A stretch of DNA of 14,541 bases from Chloroflexota bacterium. GTDB taxonomy: Bacteria > Chloroflexota > Limnocylindria > Limnocylindrales > CSP1-4. The translations under genes and the position numbers were made by a program. How positions within the stretch are numbered: the stretch's first letter is position 1; every line of letters begins with the position of its first letter. Positions 14,352-14,541 of the stretch are shown here, one piece after another. Where the stretch lies: contig JAJYGK010000087.1 of assembly GCA_021790715.1 (NCBI GenBank), positions 1 to 14,541 on the forward strand. The letters run 5' to 3'. The notes under the pieces are model-generated. The model was not told where the DNA came from. It saw nothing but the letters and a program-made list of their open reading frames with translations, and ran no database searches.

Positions 14352-14422
14352 GCCGGACGCCCGCTGCCTGCACGCACGGCCCTGGCTGGACACCGCGACG
14401 TCGCCGGACGCCCGCTGCCTGC
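14352..14422. repeat. 20-bp direct repeat, two copies 51 bases apart
   Basis: GCCGGACGCCCGCTGCCTGC occurs at 14352-14371 and 14403-14422. The first copy begins exactly where the A-B-A-B tandem repeat ends, so the two repeat families are contiguous. Function unknown. Confidence 0.8.
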
Positions 14423-14541
14423 GCAACGTGCACCGGCGGAACCGTATCCGACCGTGCGGGCCGCCCGGCGCGCTGCGGGGCGGGCGCCGCCGCCTCGCGG
14501 CCACGCCGTGGCCCCCGATTCGTGCTCGGTCGTGCTCAGCG

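Larger units (their letters stand above)
14143..14541. other. Gene-free, repeat-rich region upstream of pyrG
   Basis: About 400 bases to the window end with no convincing gene. The minus-strand open frames here are long only because GC-rich DNA lacks stops, and they translate to repetitive Gly/Ala/Arg/Pro peptides. The region holds the pyrG leader and promoter, the 61-bp tandem repeat, the 20-bp repeat pair, and near the end TCGTGCTC twice (14520-14527 and 14530-14537). Confidence 0.65.

Noticed and set aside
13337..14377. 346-codon minus-strand frame overlapping pyrG
   Set aside because: Arg-rich shadow of the pyrG coding frame continuing into the repeats; no conserved features.
14230..14422. 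CRISPR array
   Set aside because: Units are contiguous A-B-A-B copies without unique spacers, and no cas gene is present.
14121..14504. Minus-strand open frames over the repeat region upstream of pyrG
   Set aside because: Translations are repetitive Gly/Ala/Arg/Pro; no start signal or domain, and three frames are open at once, typical of high-GC non-coding DNA.

Overview
The window is a very GC-rich stretch (roughly 70% or more by eye) of bacterial housekeeping genes. The sequences are bacterial and Gram-positive-like in layout. They include an obg-nadD-rsfS cluster, a LysM/M23 cell-wall peptidase, a TalC-type transaldolase next to pyrG, and a ComEC that carries its beta-lactamase domain. 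Gene content, Ala/Arg/Gly-rich protein composition and several weakly SD-led or apparently leaderless starts suggest a high-GC Chloroflexota (Limnocylindria-like) or a related deep lineage. That placement is inference from general resemblance, not a database result.

Layout. Bases 2-4365 are on the plus strand: the 3' part of comEC, an HD-domain hydrolase gene with its own -10-like element, and holA (DNA polymerase III delta). A 55-base convergent gap with two perfect hairpins follows. From 4421 to 14142 everything is on the minus strand. In transcription order these are pyrG, a talC-type transaldolase and an RhtA-like exporter (EamA), probably one operon; then rho with its own strong promoter and a leader of about 165 nt; then a membrane-anchored LysM-LysM-M23 peptidase with its own promoter and a leader of about 150 nt; then obg, nadD and rsfS (obg and nadD overlap by 4 bases); and last a small YgiT-type zinc-finger gene. 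Bases 14143-14541 hold no gene I can support. They hold the pyrG promoter and a GC-rich tandem repeat.

How the genes fit together. The window covers replication (HolA), transcription termination (Rho), ribosome maturation and silencing (Obg, RsfS), NAD synthesis (NadD), CTP synthesis (PyrG), non-oxidative pentose phosphate metabolism (TalC), DNA uptake (ComEC) and cell-wall remodelling (M23). I see no phage, transposon, CRISPR array, defence system or biosynthetic cluster, and I do not claim a new system. The points worth a second look are regulatory or structural: a -10-like motif TAGNAT shared by four gene starts, two of them possibly leaderless; the rho promoter with an 11-bp direct repeat and a C-rich leader; an A5-C4 initially transcribed sequence at pyrG; an orphan YgiT zinc finger with an inverted repeat in its leader; a comEC reading frame that runs 200 bases into the next gene; and a 61-bp tandem duplication upstream of pyrG.
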